A stretch of DNA of 64,000 nucleotides, taken from the NCBI RefSeq assembly GCF_001428025.1, contig NZ_LMSC01000009.1:165017-229016 (forward strand), given 5' to 3'. The stretch comes from Phycicoccus sp. Soil748. GTDB taxonomy: Bacteria; Actinomycetota; Actinomycetes; Actinomycetales; Dermatophilaceae. The notes beneath the pieces were generated by a model. The model saw nothing but the letters and a program-made list of their open reading frames with translations, searched no databases and had not been told where the DNA came from. The translations under genes and the position numbers were made by a program. This document shows positions 1 to 9,878 of the stretch, piece by piece; position 1 is the first letter of the stretch, and the number at the start of each line of letters is the position of its first letter.

Positions 1-540
1 CAGCACGACGACCATGCGGCGAAGGACCCCCACTTCTGGCTCGACCCGCTGCGCTACGCCGACGTCGGGGACGCGATCGGCGCGGAGCTTGGCCGGCGTG
101 ACCCGGCGCACGCAGCGGAGTACACCTCCAACGCCAAGGCGTTCCGCGCCACCATGACGACACTCGACCGGCAGTTCCGGAGCGGGCTGGAGCAGTGCAG
201 GGTCAAGGACCTGGTCACCGCGCACGCCGCGTTCGGCTACCTCGCGCGGGCCTACGGGCTGACCCAGCAGAGCATCACCGGGCTCACGCCGGACGCCGAA
301 CCCAGCCCGGCCGCGCTGGCGGACATCACCGACCGCATCCGGCGCAGCGGCGCCGCGACGGTCTACGCCGAGACCCTCGTCAGCGAGGACGTCGCCAGGA
401 CCCTGGCCCGCGAGACCGGTGCGAGACTGGCGGTGCTCGACCCCCTCGAGGGCATCACCACCGCATCCGCCGGTCGCGACTACCCCAGCGTCATGCGGGC
501 CAACCTCGCCACCCTCGAAGCAGGACAGGAGTGTTCGTGA
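1..540 (+). CDS. znuA: Zinc ABC transporter substrate-binding protein, 3' part
   Basis: C-terminal 179 residues of a periplasmic-type metal-binding protein of the ZnuA/cluster-9 family; the 5' part lies outside the window. Visible hallmarks are DPHFWLDP near the start, the helix HAAFGYLARAYGL that carries a metal-ligand histidine, and PSPAALADI. In the family the protein captures Zn(II) (or Mn) outside the membrane and hands it to the ZnuB permease. It ends TGA at 538-540, overlapping the next start by 4 bp, so it is the first visible gene of a znuACB-zur operon. Zinc rather than manganese is inferred from the zur gene and the histidine-rich tails of the partners. Confidence 0.93.
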   Translation, partial: QHDDHAAKDPHFWLDPLRYADVGDAIGAELGRRDPAHAAEYTSNAKAFRATMTTLDRQFRSGLEQCRVKDLVTAHAAFGYLARAYGLTQQSITGLTPDAEPSPAALADITDRIRRSGAATVYAETLVSEDVARTLARETGARLAVLDPLEGITTASAGRDYPSVMRANLATLEAGQECS

Positions 541-1376
541 CCACCACAGCACCCGCCGGGACGCCCGTCCTCGAGCTCGACCGCGCGTCCTTCGGCTACG
601 CCGACCAGGCCGTCATCCAGGGCGCCGACCTCACCGTCCGCGCCGGCGAGGTCGTCGCGGTGCTCGGGCCCAACGGCTCGGGCAAGTCGACGCTCGTGCG
701 GGGGATGCTCGGGCTCAACGACCGGCTCGGCGGCGAGGTGAGGCTGTTCGGCACGCCGCGCGAGTCCTTCCACGAGCACGCACGGCTCGGCTACGTGCCC
801 CAGCGGCACACGCTCTCCGCCTCGGTGCGGGCCACGGTCGAGGAGATCGTCGCCGTCGGACGGCTCCCCCACCAGCGGTGGTGGTGGCCGGTGCGCCGTA
901 CGCCGCGGGACCAGGAGGTCATCGACCGCGCCCTGGAGGTGGTCGGGCTGTCCGACCGCGCCGCCGCCGACGTGTCCACGCTGTCGGGCGGCCAGCAGCG
1001 GAGGGTGCTCATCGCCCGCGCCCTCGCCTCGGAGCCCGACGTCCTGCTCATGGACGAGCCCACGGCCGGCGTCGACGCCGCCAACCAGCACGTGCTGTCG
1101 ACGGTCCTCGCCCGCCTGCGCCGGCGCGGGACGACCATGGTCATCGTCACCCACGAGCTGACCGCTCTGGCGGGCATCGTCTCGCGCATCGTCCTGGTCC
1201 AGGGAGGCAGGATCGCGTTCGACGGCACGCCGGACGAGTTCGCCACGCGCACAGGGCAGTTCGTGCCAGACCACCACGACCACCACGAGCACGACCACGA
1301 CGAGGTCGCGCCCAGGACCCGCGTGCAGGGCACGCCGGCGTCCGGCCCGCTCGACCCGAGGGGAGGCATCCGGTGA
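537..1376 (+). CDS. znuC: Zinc ABC transporter ATP-binding protein
   Basis: 279-residue ABC ATPase. Walker A GPNGSGKST is at residues 44-52, the ABC signature reads LSGGQQRR, Walker B LLMDEPTAGVD, and the switch histidine lies in VIVTHE. GTG 537 is chosen because AGGAG (527-531) stands 5 nt before it and it overlaps the znuA stop as GTGA; GTG 531 would leave no room for that site. The last 40 residues carry a His/Asp cluster (DHHDHHEHDHDE), unusual for this subunit and suggestive of zinc sensing or buffering in the cytoplasm. It energises import through ZnuB. Confidence 0.95.
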   Translation: MTTTAPAGTPVLELDRASFGYADQAVIQGADLTVRAGEVVAVLGPNGSGKSTLVRGMLGLNDRLGGEVRLFGTPRESFHEHARLGYVPQRHTLSASVRATVEEIVAVGRLPHQRWWWPVRRTPRDQEVIDRALEVVGLSDRAAADVSTLSGGQQRRVLIARALASEPDVLLMDEPTAGVDAANQHVLSTVLARLRRRGTTMVIVTHELTALAGIVSRIVLVQGGRIAFDGTPDEFATRTGQFVPDHHDHHEHDHDEVAPRTRVQGTPASGPLDPRGGIR

Positions 1377-2398
1377 CTGAGCTCCTCTCCCTCGACTTCA
1401 TGCGCCAGGCGCTGCTCGCGGCCCTGCTCGTCGGCATCGCCGCGCCGCTGGTGGGCGTGTTCCTCGTGCAGCGGCGGCTGTCGCTGATCGGCGACGGCAT
1501 GGGGCACGTCGCCCTCGCCGGTGTGGCCGTCGGCCTGCTCACCGGGCAGGCGCCCGTGCTCACGGCCCTGCTCGCCGCGGTGGCCGCCGCCATCGCGATC
1601 GAGGTGATCCGCGGCCGGGGCCGCACCAGCGGCGACATCGCCCTGGCCGTGATGTTCTACGGCGGCATCGCCGCCGGTGTCGTCATCATCGCCAAGTCGC
1701 CGAGCAGCAGCCCTGCCAACCTCACGGCATACCTCTTCGGGGCGATCACCACCGCGGACCAGAAGGACCTGTGGGTGTTCGCCGGGCTCGCCCTCGTGGT
1801 GCTGCTGGCGACCTGGCTGCTGCGGCCCTGGCTGTTCGCGGTGGCCAACGACGAGGAGTACGCCCGCGCCAGCGGCCTCCCGGTCACCGGCCTCAACATC
1901 GCCCTGGCGGTGCTGACCGCCGTCACCGTCGTCGTCTCGATGCGGGTGGTAGGCCTGCTGCTCATCAGCGCCCTGATGATCATCCCCAACGCCACGGCCC
2001 AGCTGCTCGGGCGCAGCTTCCGGGCCTCGGTGCGCTGGGCCGTCCTGGTCGGCGTCGTCTCCAGCGTGGGCGGTGTCGTCGCGTCGTTCTACGCCGAGAC
2101 CCCGTCCGGCGGCACCATCGTCCTGCTGGCCATCGGCTTCTTCGTGGTCGTCGCAAGCCTGAGCGGAGCGGTCGCCACCGCGCGGGCGGCCCGCCACCGC
2201 CGGGCCGAGCGCCACGACCACGAGCACGGACCGGGTTGCGGCCACGCGGCTGTCGCCCACGACGACCACCTCGACTACGTCCACGACGGCCACCTGCACG
2301 CGCCCCACGAGGGGCACTACGACGAGCACGCCCCCGGCGGCCACACCCACGGCGAGCCGACCGGCGGCACCACCCCGAAGGAGACGGCACCGCGATGA
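1373..2398 (+). CDS. znuB: Zinc ABC transporter permease with His-rich tail
   Basis: 341-residue integral membrane permease of the ABC-3 family, with about eight hydrophobic segments over residues 10-275. It forms the membrane channel for Zn(II) with ZnuC. GTG 1373 overlaps the znuC stop (GTGA); GGGGAGG at 1360-1366 is a suitable ribosome site. After the last membrane segment comes a roughly 65-residue hydrophilic tail with more than a dozen histidines in HDH, HEHG and HDGHLH patterns, a likely cytoplasmic zinc-binding appendage. Family members usually end near 270-290 residues, so the tail is an extension. Confidence 0.94.
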   Translation: MTELLSLDFMRQALLAALLVGIAAPLVGVFLVQRRLSLIGDGMGHVALAGVAVGLLTGQAPVLTALLAAVAAAIAIEVIRGRGRTSGDIALAVMFYGGIAAGVVIIAKSPSSSPANLTAYLFGAITTADQKDLWVFAGLALVVLLATWLLRPWLFAVANDEEYARASGLPVTGLNIALAVLTAVTVVVSMRVVGLLLISALMIIPNATAQLLGRSFRASVRWAVLVGVVSSVGGVVASFYAETPSGGTIVLLAIGFFVVVASLSGAVATARAARHRRAERHDHEHGPGCGHAAVAHDDHLDYVHDGHLHAPHEGHYDEHAPGGHTHGEPTGGTTPKETAPR

Positions 2399-2841
2399 CC
2401 GGAGTCCAGGACCGCACCGCGAGCGCGACCAACCGCTCGGCCACCGAGGCGGTGGACGTTCCTCGCCGTCCCACCCGCCAGCGGGCCGCGGTGGCTGCGC
2501 TGCTCGCCGGCACGGGCGAGTTCCGCTCGGCCCAGGAGCTGCACGCGCTGCTGCGCGCGGGCGGCGACAAGGTCGGCCTCGCCACCGTCTACCGCAACCT
2601 TCAGGCCATGGCCGCCGACGGCGAGATCGACATGCTGCGCACCGACGACGGCGAGGCCGTCTACCGGGCCTGCTCGACCGGCCACCACCACCACCTGGTG
2701 TGCCGCGACTGCGGTCGCACCGTCGAGGTCGAGGGCCCCACCGTCGAGGCCTGGGCGACCAGGGTCAGCGCCGAGCACGGCTTCACCGACGTCCACCACA
2801 CCCTGGAGATCTTCGGCACCTGCGCCGGCTGCGCCCGCTGA
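2395..2841 (+). CDS. zur: Fur-family zinc-responsive repressor
   Basis: 148-residue Fur/Zur regulator: winged helix (TRQRAAVAALL ... GLATVYRNLQAM) followed by the metal motif HHHHLVCRDCG and the C-terminal CAGC pair that forms the structural zinc site. Start ATG 2395 overlaps the znuB stop as ATGA. Its place as last gene of the znu operon argues for zinc (Zur) rather than iron. When zinc is plentiful Zur represses zinc uptake genes; the operator would lie ahead of znuA, outside the window. The 20-residue N-terminal extension before the winged helix is common in actinobacterial members. Confidence 0.93.
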   Translation: MTGVQDRTASATNRSATEAVDVPRRPTRQRAAVAALLAGTGEFRSAQELHALLRAGGDKVGLATVYRNLQAMAADGEIDMLRTDDGEAVYRACSTGHHHHLVCRDCGRTVEVEGPTVEAWATRVSAEHGFTDVHHTLEIFGTCAGCAR

Positions 2842-2842
2842 C

Positions 2843-3625
2843 TCAGCCCGTCGGCAGGTCGACTGCGCCGCCGTAGCGGCGGTCGCGCTCGGCATACGTC
2901 TGGATGGCCTGCCACAGGTGTCGACGGTCGTAGTCGGGCCACAGCGTGTCCTGGAAGACCATCTCGGCGTAGGCGCTCTGCCACAGCAGGAAGTTGCTGG
3001 TGCGCTGCTCCCCCGAGCTCCGCACGAACAGGTCGACGTCGGGCATGTCCGCCTCGGGCAGGTGGCGGGCGATGGTCTTCTCGTCGATCGAGCCCGGCTT
3101 GAGCTTGCCGCGCTGCACCTGCTCGGCGATGCGCTGCACGGCGTCGGCGATCTCGGCGCGGCCGCCGTAGTTGACGCAGAAGTACAGCGTCAGCCCGGTG
3201 TTGTCCCTGGTCAGCTCCTGCGCCGTCTCGAGCTCCTTGATGACCGAGCCCCACAGCCGGGGGCGCCGCCCGACCCAGCGCATGCGCACGCCCCACTCGT
3301 GGAGCTGGTCGCGGCGGCGGCGGATGACGTCACGGTTGAACCCCATGAGGAAGCGCACCTCGTCGGGACTGCGCTTCCAGTTCTCCGTCGAGAACGCGTA
3401 GGCCGACAGGTGCGTCACGCCGATCTCGATGGCCCCGGCGACGACGTCGAGGAGGGCCGCCTCCCCAGCCTCGTGGCCCTTGGTGCGCGGAAGGCCTCGC
3501 TGGTTGGCCCAGCGGCCGTTGCCGTCCATGACCACCGCCACGTGTCGCGGCACGAGCTCCTTGGGGAGAGAAGGAGGTTGGGCTCCGCTCGGATGCGGGA
3601 AGGGCTTGGCGTATCCAGCGCTCAC
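2843..3625 (-). CDS. uppS: Isoprenyl (polyprenyl) diphosphate synthase
   Basis: 260-residue cis-prenyltransferase that condenses isopentenyl diphosphate to make the lipid carrier of cell-wall synthesis. Key motifs: [11 protein letters not shown] with the catalytic Asp near residue 30, the flexible STENWKR loop, and the C-terminal [15 protein letters not shown]. The GTG at 3625 gives the family's normal length and overlaps the recO stop as GTGA; the frame stays open further upstream inside recO but without similarity. It is cotranscribed behind recO and ends 1 bp from the convergent zur gene. Confidence 0.95.
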   Translation of the reverse strand: MSAGYAKPFPHPSGAQPPSLPKELVPRHVAVVMDGNGRWANQRGLPRTKGHEAGEAALLDVVAGAIEIGVTHLSAYAFSTENWKRSPDEVRFLMGFNRDVIRRRRDQLHEWGVRMRWVGRRPRLWGSVIKELETAQELTRDNTGLTLYFCVNYGGRAEIADAVQRIAEQVQRGKLKPGSIDEKTIARHLPEADMPDVDLFVRSSGEQRTSNFLLWQSAYAEMVFQDTLWPDYDRRHLWQAIQTYAERDRRYGGAVDLPTG

Positions 3626-4464
3626 GCCTGGGCCGCCTGGGCTGCGGCGTGCGCCTGGTCGACCTTCTCCACCGCCGCGATCAGCGGCACGGCCGACCAC
3701 GTCACGCGGGAGTCCACCTGGGTCGGGGCGTCGGGGTCTCGTCGGTCCACGAGGCGCAACGATCGCACACCCCGCTCCAGGTGCCACTGCAGGAAGGCGC
3801 TGGCCAGGGTGCTCCCCTCGCGGCGGTGGCGTCCACTCGAGGCGTCGGCCACGGACCAGTCACCGGCGAGCAGCGCCGCCAGCAGCGACAACGTCTCCGG
3901 GGCCGGGGCCGCCGAGCCCGGTGGGCGGCAGGCCGAGCACACCGTGCCGCCCGCGGCGAGGTTGAAGGCGCGGTGCGGGCCGTGGGCACCGCAGCGCGCA
4001 CAGTCGTGGAAGCTCGGTGCCCAGCCGGCGACGGCCAGGGCCCGCAGCAGGTAGGCGTCGAGGACCAGGCCCGGGTCGTGCAGACCCTCGGCCATCGAGC
4101 GCAGGGCCCCTTGGAGCAGGAGGTACTGCTGGACGTTCGGCTCGCGCTCCTCGGTGAGCCGGTCCGCCGTCTCGAGCATGGCCGCCGCGGCCGTGTAGGT
4201 CGTGTAGTCGCGGGCCAGGACGTCGCCCCAGGAGGCGAGCGACTCCGCCTGGGTGACGGTGTCGAGCGTGCGGCCCTCGAAGCACTGGACGTCGACCCAC
4301 ATGGCCGGCTCCAGCCGCGCCCCGAACCGGCTCTTCGTGCGCCGTACGCCCTTGCCCACCACGCGCACCTTGCCCAGCCCCCGCGTGAGCAGGGTGACGA
4401 TGCGGTCGGCCTCGCCCAGCTTCTGGGTGCGCAGGACGATGCCTTCGTCGCGGTACAGGGGCAT
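3622..4464 (-). CDS. recO: DNA repair protein RecO
   Basis: 280-residue recombination mediator that, with RecF and RecR, loads RecA on single-stranded DNA. It begins [20 protein letters not shown], the N-terminal OB-fold; the zinc finger CARCG...CSAC is in the middle (about residues 150-175). ATG 4464 is the only start giving the canonical N-terminus. A sequence GAGAAT stands 6 nt before it, so the message may be leaderless. First gene of a recO-uppS pair, divergent from the HIT-like gene at 4526. Confidence 0.95.
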   Translation of the reverse strand: MPLYRDEGIVLRTQKLGEADRIVTLLTRGLGKVRVVGKGVRRTKSRFGARLEPAMWVDVQCFEGRTLDTVTQAESLASWGDVLARDYTTYTAAAAMLETADRLTEEREPNVQQYLLLQGALRSMAEGLHDPGLVLDAYLLRALAVAGWAPSFHDCARCGAHGPHRAFNLAAGGTVCSACRPPGSAAPAPETLSLLAALLAGDWSVADASSGRHRREGSTLASAFLQWHLERGVRSLRLVDRRDPDAPTQVDSRVTWSAVPLIAAVEKVDQAHAAAQAAQA

Positions 4465-4525
4465 GACGCCATTCTCCCCCACAGCGGGGCTGCGGCCGGG
4501 AGGCGGTGCCGTAGGGTCGCCGGCC

Positions 4526-5014
4526 ATGGGCGACTGGAGGCAGGACCGGGTGGGGGCGGCACTGCGCGGGGAGAACCCCACGGTGCTGCGACGGCTCCGC
4601 GCCGGGTTCGCGGTGATCGACGACGTGCAGTTCCTGCCCGGGTACTGCGTGCTCGTCACCGACACCCCCGGCGCAGACCGGCTGACGGACCTGCCCCTGT
4701 CCCGCCGCCTGGAGTTCCTGGCCGACATGGAGCTGCTCGGCGAGGCGGTGCAGACGGTGTGCGCCCGTCGCGACCCGGCGTTCCGGCGCATCAACCTGGA
4801 GATCCAGGGCAACCACGACGCGTTCCTGCACGCCCACGTCTGGCCGCGCTACGAGTGGGAGGGTCCCGACCACACCTGGCGCCCGGTGGCCCTGCACCCG
4901 ATCGAGCGGTGGCGCGAGCCTGATGCCGACACCGTGCTCGGCCCCCAGCACGACGAGCTGCGACGAGAGCTCACAGCCGAGGTCGACCGGCTGAGCGCGA
5001 GCGCACGCGACTGA
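4526..5014 (+). CDS. HIT-like domain protein
   Basis: 162-residue protein resembling the histidine-triad hydrolase fold: the segment NLEIQGNHDAFLHAHVWPRY matches the position and pattern of the HIT motif, though as H-A-H-V-W-P rather than HxHxH. That pattern is seen in diadenosine-polyphosphate hydrolase-like proteins of actinobacteria. Substrate unknown. A -10 like TAGGGT (4512-4517) lies 8 nt before ATG 4526, so little or no leader is expected. Its last 44 bp overlap the 3' end of the convergent membrane-protein gene. Confidence 0.75.
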   Translation: MGDWRQDRVGAALRGENPTVLRRLRAGFAVIDDVQFLPGYCVLVTDTPGADRLTDLPLSRRLEFLADMELLGEAVQTVCARRDPAFRRINLEIQGNHDAFLHAHVWPRYEWEGPDHTWRPVALHPIERWREPDADTVLGPQHDELRRELTAEVDRLSASARD

Positions 5015-6590
5015 GGGCCAGCCGGGCCGGTTGCACCAGGCCGTTGCGGCCGCCAGGGGCGACCGCCGCGGCGAGCGCCACGAACACCGGCGAGTAGACG
5101 AGCAGGTAGCGCGACCGCCCCTGGAACACCAGCGTGAACAGGATGATGGCGAACACCGACGCCACGACGAGCGCCACGTCGCGACGGTAGGGGCGCACCA
5201 GCAGCCCCAGCCCGGCGGCCAGGAGCACGACCAGCCACAGTCCCTGGGTGAGCCCGGCCCGGAGCGCGTAGTGGGTGCCCTGGGGATGGCTCCACGACAC
5301 GATCCACGGAGTCAGGGGCCCGTGTCGAGGCACCGGTGTCGTCGCGTCACTGCCCTCGCCCCAGGCCCAGAACATGCCGTCGCCGAGGTTCCAGGTGACC
5401 TTGTTGGCGGCGAACGTGGCGTACCCCGTCGGCCCGAGCTCGTGCAGTCGCTGCCGCAGCGCCTGGTCCGACCAGCGCACCAGCTCGGTGTGGTCGAGGT
5501 GGACGGTCCTGGCCACCATGGTCGCGTTGTACGCGCCATACCGCTTGGTGTTGCCCTGCGTCGACGTCATGCCCATGGCCACCCACCAGGACAGCGGTGG
5601 CGTCCGGCTCGTGTCCACCCGCGTCAGGTCGAGGCCCGATGCCCTGGACAGGGCCGCATCGGCTCCCGCCGACGCGCCGAGGAACACCCCCGCCGCCACG
5701 AGCACCACGGCACCGGCGGCAGCCGCGCGACGCGGCCGGCGCAGGAGGCTGGCCACGACCACGACGCCCAGCGCCAGCACCCCCGCCATCGTCGCCACCG
5801 GAGTCGTCTTGAGCACGAACCCCACCGCCAGCGCGGCGACGGCGGCAACGCCCAGGGCCACGCCCGCCACCCGCGAGGACCGGGTGGCGGCGGTGAGGGC
5901 CAGTGCGGTGGCGAGGATGGGCCACGGCAGCGTCACGATGTCGGTGTAGGGCACGGTCACCCAGGGGGACAGGGCGACCAGGGCGATCCCCGCGACCTGC
6001 GCGACGAGGCCGGATGGCGCACTGCGTACCCGGCGCACCACGACGTACAGGCTCTGGAGCGACACCCCGACGCACGCGGCGTTGACCAGCGCGAAGACGG
6101 TCCGCTGGTCCCAGCCCAGCAGCCCCTTCAGCTCCCAGCTCATCCGCGAGATGGCGGCGAAGGGGATCTGGTTGGGGTAGCGCGAGAGGTAGCGGTAGTA
6201 GAAGAGCGGTGCCGGGCCCTGGGCGAGGCGACTGCCGAGGTTGGACATCGCCTTGGCGTCCCAGCCCACCGGATAGACGAGGTTGAGCGCCACCACGAGG
6301 CACGCGGCGGTCCCGAGCAGGGTGAGGAACCACGACACCCAGCCCGCCCGCCGCGCCAGCCAGCGCAACGGCCGGGAGGCCGCCAACCGCCGTCGGCCGG
6401 CGACCAGCGTCAGCCACAGACCCGCGAACGCCCCGAACCCGACCCAGACCCAGACGTGGTCGTAGGGGATGTTGGGCTCGCGAGGCACGAGCAGCGCCAC
6501 GACGACCGCGGCCAGGAGGACCATGCCGAGCACCTTGGAGACCACAGCGCCCACGGCTCGCTCGAGACCGTATGGAGCCCACACGGACAT
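4971..6590 (-). CDS. Multi-pass membrane protein, GT-C glycosyltransferase-like
   Basis: 539 residues with roughly ten to twelve hydrophobic segments, beginning with one at residues 15-33. The first long exterior loop holds WDAKAM and then LSRYPNQIPF, the arrangement of acidic residue and loop that GT-C-fold (PMT/ArnT-like) transferases use with lipid-linked sugars. I cannot name donor or acceptor. ATG 6590 follows GGGAGGAGGCG, a strong ribosome site; an upstream ATG at 6707 lacks one. Single gene, facing the HIT-like gene tail to tail with a 44-bp overlap. Confidence 0.7.
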   Translation of the reverse strand: MSVWAPYGLERAVGAVVSKVLGMVLLAAVVVALLVPREPNIPYDHVWVWVGFGAFAGLWLTLVAGRRRLAASRPLRWLARRAGWVSWFLTLLGTAACLVVALNLVYPVGWDAKAMSNLGSRLAQGPAPLFYYRYLSRYPNQIPFAAISRMSWELKGLLGWDQRTVFALVNAACVGVSLQSLYVVVRRVRSAPSGLVAQVAGIALVALSPWVTVPYTDIVTLPWPILATALALTAATRSSRVAGVALGVAAVAALAVGFVLKTTPVATMAGVLALGVVVVASLLRRPRRAAAAGAVVLVAAGVFLGASAGADAALSRASGLDLTRVDTSRTPPLSWWVAMGMTSTQGNTKRYGAYNATMVARTVHLDHTELVRWSDQALRQRLHELGPTGYATFAANKVTWNLGDGMFWAWGEGSDATTPVPRHGPLTPWIVSWSHPQGTHYALRAGLTQGLWLVVLLAAGLGLLVRPYRRDVALVVASVFAIILFTLVFQGRSRYLLVYSPVFVALAAAVAPGGRNGLVQPARLALSRVRSRSAGRPRL

Positions 6591-6660
6591 CGCCTCCTCC
6601 CTCGCCCTCTCGAGGTTAGGCCCCTGACCTGAGGAAATGGCAAGACCAGCGACACCTGTA

Positions 6661-6672
6661 GAACACCTGTTC
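6661..6672. promoter_or_regulatory. LexA/SOS box upstream of alkB homolog
   Basis: GAACACCTGTTC is a perfect GAAC-N4-GTTC palindrome core, flanked by G and A as in the actinobacterial/Bacillus SOS box. It sits 11 bp upstream of the -10 element at 6683, where bound LexA would block RNA polymerase. Assignment rests on the consensus only. Confidence 0.75.
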
Positions 6673-6682
6673 GAACGTGGGT

Positions 6683-6688
6683 TATGCT
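6683..6688 (+). promoter_or_regulatory. -10 element of leaderless alkB homolog
   Basis: TATGCT, 6 nt before ATG 6695, places the transcription start on or next to the start codon. No ribosome site precedes that ATG, which supports a leaderless message. Confidence 0.6.
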
Positions 6689-6694
6689 CCGGGC

Positions 6695-7324
6695 ATGGGC
6701 ATGGCACTCCAGGGCTCGCTCCTCGACACCGCCGACGAGATCCAGCTGCACGGCCTCGACCACCGGCTCACCCGCACGCAGCTGAGCCGCGGCGCCTGGG
6801 TCGACTACCGACCGGGTTGGCTCACCGGCGCCGAGCAGCTGTTCGACGCCCTCCACCACGAGGTGCCGTGGCACGCCGAGAAGCGTGAGATGTACGAGCG
6901 CGTCGTCGACGTCCCCCGGCTCCTCAAGTTCTACGGGGAGGGCGAGGCACTCCCCCACCCCGTCCTCGACCAAGCGCGCGACGAGCTGAGCCGCTGGTAC
7001 GCGAACGAGCTCGGCGAGCCGTTCGTCAGCGCGGGCATGTGCCTCTACCGCGACGGCCGCGACTCGGTTGCGTGGCACGGGGACCGCATCGGCCGGTCGA
7101 AGGACCTCGACACGATGGTGGCCATCCTGTCGATCGGGTCCGCCAGGCCCCTGATGCTGCGGCCCCGCGGTGGTGGCGAGTCGATCGGCTTCTCCCTCGG
7201 GCACGGTGACCTGGTCGTCATGGGCGGCTCCTGCCAGCGCACCTGGGACCACTGCATCCCCAAGTCGACCAAGGCCGTGGGCCCGCGCATCTCCATCCAG
7301 TTCCGGCCACAGGGTGTGCGCTGA
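6695..7324 (+). CDS. AlkB-family Fe(II)/2-oxoglutarate dioxygenase
   Basis: 209-residue protein of the AlkB type, which removes alkyl groups from damaged bases by oxidation. The iron ligands are visible as H128-x-D130 in WHGDRIGRS and H186 in WDHCIPKS; the 2-oxoglutarate/nucleic-acid arginines are in PRISIQFRP (R198, R204). ATG 6695 is favoured over GTG 6677 and ATG 6701 because TATGCT at 6683-6688 would start transcription there. An SOS box at 6661-6672 implies induction by DNA damage. It ends 27 bp from the convergent leuA. Confidence 0.88.
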   Translation: MGMALQGSLLDTADEIQLHGLDHRLTRTQLSRGAWVDYRPGWLTGAEQLFDALHHEVPWHAEKREMYERVVDVPRLLKFYGEGEALPHPVLDQARDELSRWYANELGEPFVSAGMCLYRDGRDSVAWHGDRIGRSKDLDTMVAILSIGSARPLMLRPRGGGESIGFSLGHGDLVVMGGSCQRTWDHCIPKSTKAVGPRISIQFRPQGVR

Positions 7325-7351
7325 GCGGTCCCTCGTGGACGGCCGAGCGAG

Positions 7352-9240
<1,889 letters not shown>

Positions 9241-9338
9241 GCGTCGTCGCGGTACGTCCATCGCACGGGACTCGTCGCTCACGATCCGGACGGTCCCCCG
9301 TCAGCCGGTCTCGGCGGCACGGGGCGGCGCGGCCCCGC

Positions 9339-9800
9339 TCAGCGGCCGCGGATCAGGCGCACCACGGCCACCAGTGCGCCGATCACCGACCCGACCATGC
9401 CGAGGACGAGCGCGCAGCGCACCACGAGGTCCCAGTCGAACCCCTGTCCGCCGAGGTCGAACGGGAAGACCTGCCACAGGCGCACCAGGGCAGCGAGGCC
9501 GACAGCGTTCTGCACCAGGTCACCGAAGGCCCGCAACCGGAACCACAGCAGGACCGCGGAGACGAGGCTGGACACCAGGCCGACCGCGAGCGAGGCGTTG
9601 ACGAGGCCGAGCACCTGACGCGTGTCGTCGGTGAGGAACGGCACCACCTGCCATCCGGGCGCGATGTTGACCCACCAGAGCAGGACGGCGTTGACGACGG
9701 CGCCGATGACGAACCCGACCCTGCGGCCGACGTCGGACCGTCGGGCTGCGGCGTTCGACGTCCTGGTCGAACGGCTGGCGCGGAGCTGTGGCTGGGACAC
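9339..9800 (-). CDS. Small four-helix membrane protein, unknown function
   Basis: 153 residues. After a basic, Ser/Arg-rich N-terminus there are four hydrophobic stretches (about residues 28-45, 68-86, 95-112 and 127-148). I recognise no catalytic motif. GTG 9800 is the only start before the first helix. It stands alone upstream of the leuA leader, and may be read through into it. Confidence 0.6.
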   Translation of the reverse strand: MSQPQLRASRSTRTSNAAARRSDVGRRVGFVIGAVVNAVLLWWVNIAPGWQVVPFLTDDTRQVLGLVNASLAVGLVSSLVSAVLLWFRLRAFGDLVQNAVGLAALVRLWQVFPFDLGGQGFDWDLVVRCALVLGMVGSVIGALVAVVRLIRGR

Positions 9801-9878
9801 TGCGGACCTCCCCCGTGGTGTGGGTGTCCCCTCAGGTCACCGTGCACCGGCGGGCCGCGTTAGGGCCAGAGGTCCGTG

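Noticed and set aside
480..2350. Long antisense frames opposite the znu genes
   Set aside because: They mirror the GC-rich third positions of the znu genes, have no recognisable motifs, and are low in complexity (Val/Gly/Asp/Arg).
2918..4923. Long plus-strand frames across uppS and recO
   Set aside because: Both opposite genes show complete family motifs; the plus-strand translations are repetitive Arg/Gly/Ala/Val sequences.
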